Assembly: GCA_024280815.1 (NCBI GenBank)
Contig: JAJRPL010000226.1
Location: 1 to 6,468, forward strand
Source: Bacteroidota bacterium
GTDB lineage: Bacteria > Bacteroidota > Bacteroidia > Flavobacteriales > Flavobacteriaceae
Length of the DNA stretch: 6,468 nucleotides
Direction of reading: 5' to 3'
Under the pieces are notes generated by a model. The model was given only the letters and a program-made list of their open reading frames with translations. It did no database searches and was not told the origin of the DNA. The position numbers and the translations under genes are program-made. Shown in pieces: positions 5,847 to 6,468 of the stretch. Each line of letters opens with the position of its first letter. Positions within the stretch are counted from its first letter, which is position 1.

Positions 5847-6468
5847 ATGAAATTAATAAAATTTTTATTCGTATTACTTGTTTCAACTTCAATATATGGA
5901 CAAGTAAAAATAGGAGACAACCCAAATACCATTGATACTTCTTCTCTTTTAGAATTAGAAAGCTCAACAAAAACATTTGTTTTAACTAGAGTTTCTAGTG
6001 CAGAAATGAATGCTATAATACCTCTCAATGGTGCTTTAGTCTATAATACCGATGAAAAATGTATTTATCAATACAATGGTACATGGGAAAACTTATGTAA
6101 TACTGACAATCAAAAACTGAGCTTTGATGCTACAACTAACATTCTAAGCTTAGAAAATGGTGGTACAGTAGATTTATCGGTTTACCTAGACAATACTGAC
6201 GATCAAGCATTAACACTAAATGGTAATATCTTAACTTTAGAAGATGGTGGTACGGTAGATTTAACTGGTTACTTAGACAATACGGATGATCAAAAAATTA
6301 CTGACTTTAGCTTAAACGGAACTATCCTAACTTTAACGCTAGAAAATGGCAATACTCAAACATTAGATATTGCTTCTATAAATACTGATGACCAAAAAAT
6401 TACGCTTAACGGCAATACATTAACCCTGGAAGATGGTGGTACTGTAGATTTAACTGGTTACTTAGACA
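5847..6468 (+). CDS. Secreted TDDQ/LEDGGTVDL repeat protein, 3' end outside the window
   Basis: The frame is open from the ATG at 5847 to the window edge: 207 residues with no stop. Residues 1-19 form a Sec signal peptide, MKLIKFLFVLLVSTSIYGQ, with cleavage likely near YGQ. Residues 20-84 are a compact module, from VKIGDNPNTIDTSSLLELES through FVLTRVSSAEM and LNGALVYNTDEKCIYQYNGTWENLC, that I recognise at the N terminus of many flavobacterial exported proteins. From residue 86 the chain is a series of 28-34-residue repeats beginning TDxQ and usually ending in GGTVDL...YLDN. These look like short beta strands, as in fibre- or adhesin-like surface proteins. The function is unknown; cell-surface or extracellular display is inferred. 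Large proteins of this kind often end in a tail-fibre or sorting domain, which cannot be seen here. Only the ATG at 5847 precedes the signal peptide in frame. Confidence 0.85.
   Translation, partial: MKLIKFLFVLLVSTSIYGQVKIGDNPNTIDTSSLLELESSTKTFVLTRVSSAEMNAIIPLNGALVYNTDEKCIYQYNGTWENLCNTDNQKLSFDATTNILSLENGGTVDLSVYLDNTDDQALTLNGNILTLEDGGTVDLTGYLDNTDDQKITDFSLNGTILTLTLENGNTQTLDIASINTDDQKITLNGNTLTLEDGGTVDLTGYLD
6102..6467 (+). repeat. Tandem protein-coding repeats of 28-34 codons, with a 63-codon higher period
   Basis: Four units start with TD[ND]Q: 6102-6194 (31 codons), 6195-6281 (29), 6282-6383 (34, divergent, TLTLENGNTQTLDIAS), and 6384-6467 (28 seen, cut by the edge). Units two and four are near copies in DNA: 6240-6279 and 6429-6468 match at 39 of 40 bases, 189 bp apart, exactly 63 codons. 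This suggests a pair of units duplicated together. Confidence 0.88.

Noticed and set aside
5770..6028. Two minus-strand ORFs of 68 and 73 codons near the repeat protein start
   Set aside because: They are antisense to the signal peptide and N-terminal module, which form a clear coding sequence on the + strand.

Overview
The window is strongly AT-rich and reads as chromosomal DNA from a marine-type Flavobacteriaceae bacterium (Bacteroidota). The evidence is a set of families typical of that group (DUF5522, a DUF4136 lipoprotein, monomeric isocitrate dehydrogenase, MurQ with a DUF6095 partner, a Bacteroidota-type ATP-grasp protein and a flavobacterial secreted repeat protein). A-rich leaders without Shine-Dalgarno sequences and TAnnTTTG-like -7 promoter elements agree. 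All recognised genes are on the + strand. These family names come from remembered sequence patterns, not a database search.

Layout: 1-150 is the 3' end of a small DUF5522 cysteine-motif protein. 236-790 encodes a DUF4136 lipoprotein and is closed by a strong intrinsic terminator (807-850). 851-1330 has no protein gene but is not empty. It holds an origin-like cluster (a 20-bp perfect palindrome, three TGTTA-type repeats and an inverted repeat, 935-1023). This is followed by a run of potential RNA stems (1104-1203) ending in a second strong terminator (1209-1240) that belongs to no ORF, and then a possible promoter for the next gene. 1331-3556 is a full-length monomeric NADP-dependent isocitrate dehydrogenase with its own terminator (3564-3588).

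3625-4671 encodes MurQ, the MurNAc-6-phosphate etherase of peptidoglycan recycling, continuing in frame into a two-helix membrane domain resembling DUF6095. It overlaps by 14 nt a 351-residue ATP-grasp protein (4658-5713), so these two are probably one transcription unit linked to cell-wall metabolism. 5847 to the window end is the start of a secreted repeat protein carrying TDDQ/LEDGGTVDLTGYLD repeats, cut by the window edge.

I see no evident defence system, CRISPR array, transposon, tRNA or rRNA. The points most worth following are the MurQ-DUF6095 fusion, the terminator-capped noncoding region before icd, the origin-like repeat cluster beside it, and the two-level repeat in the last gene.
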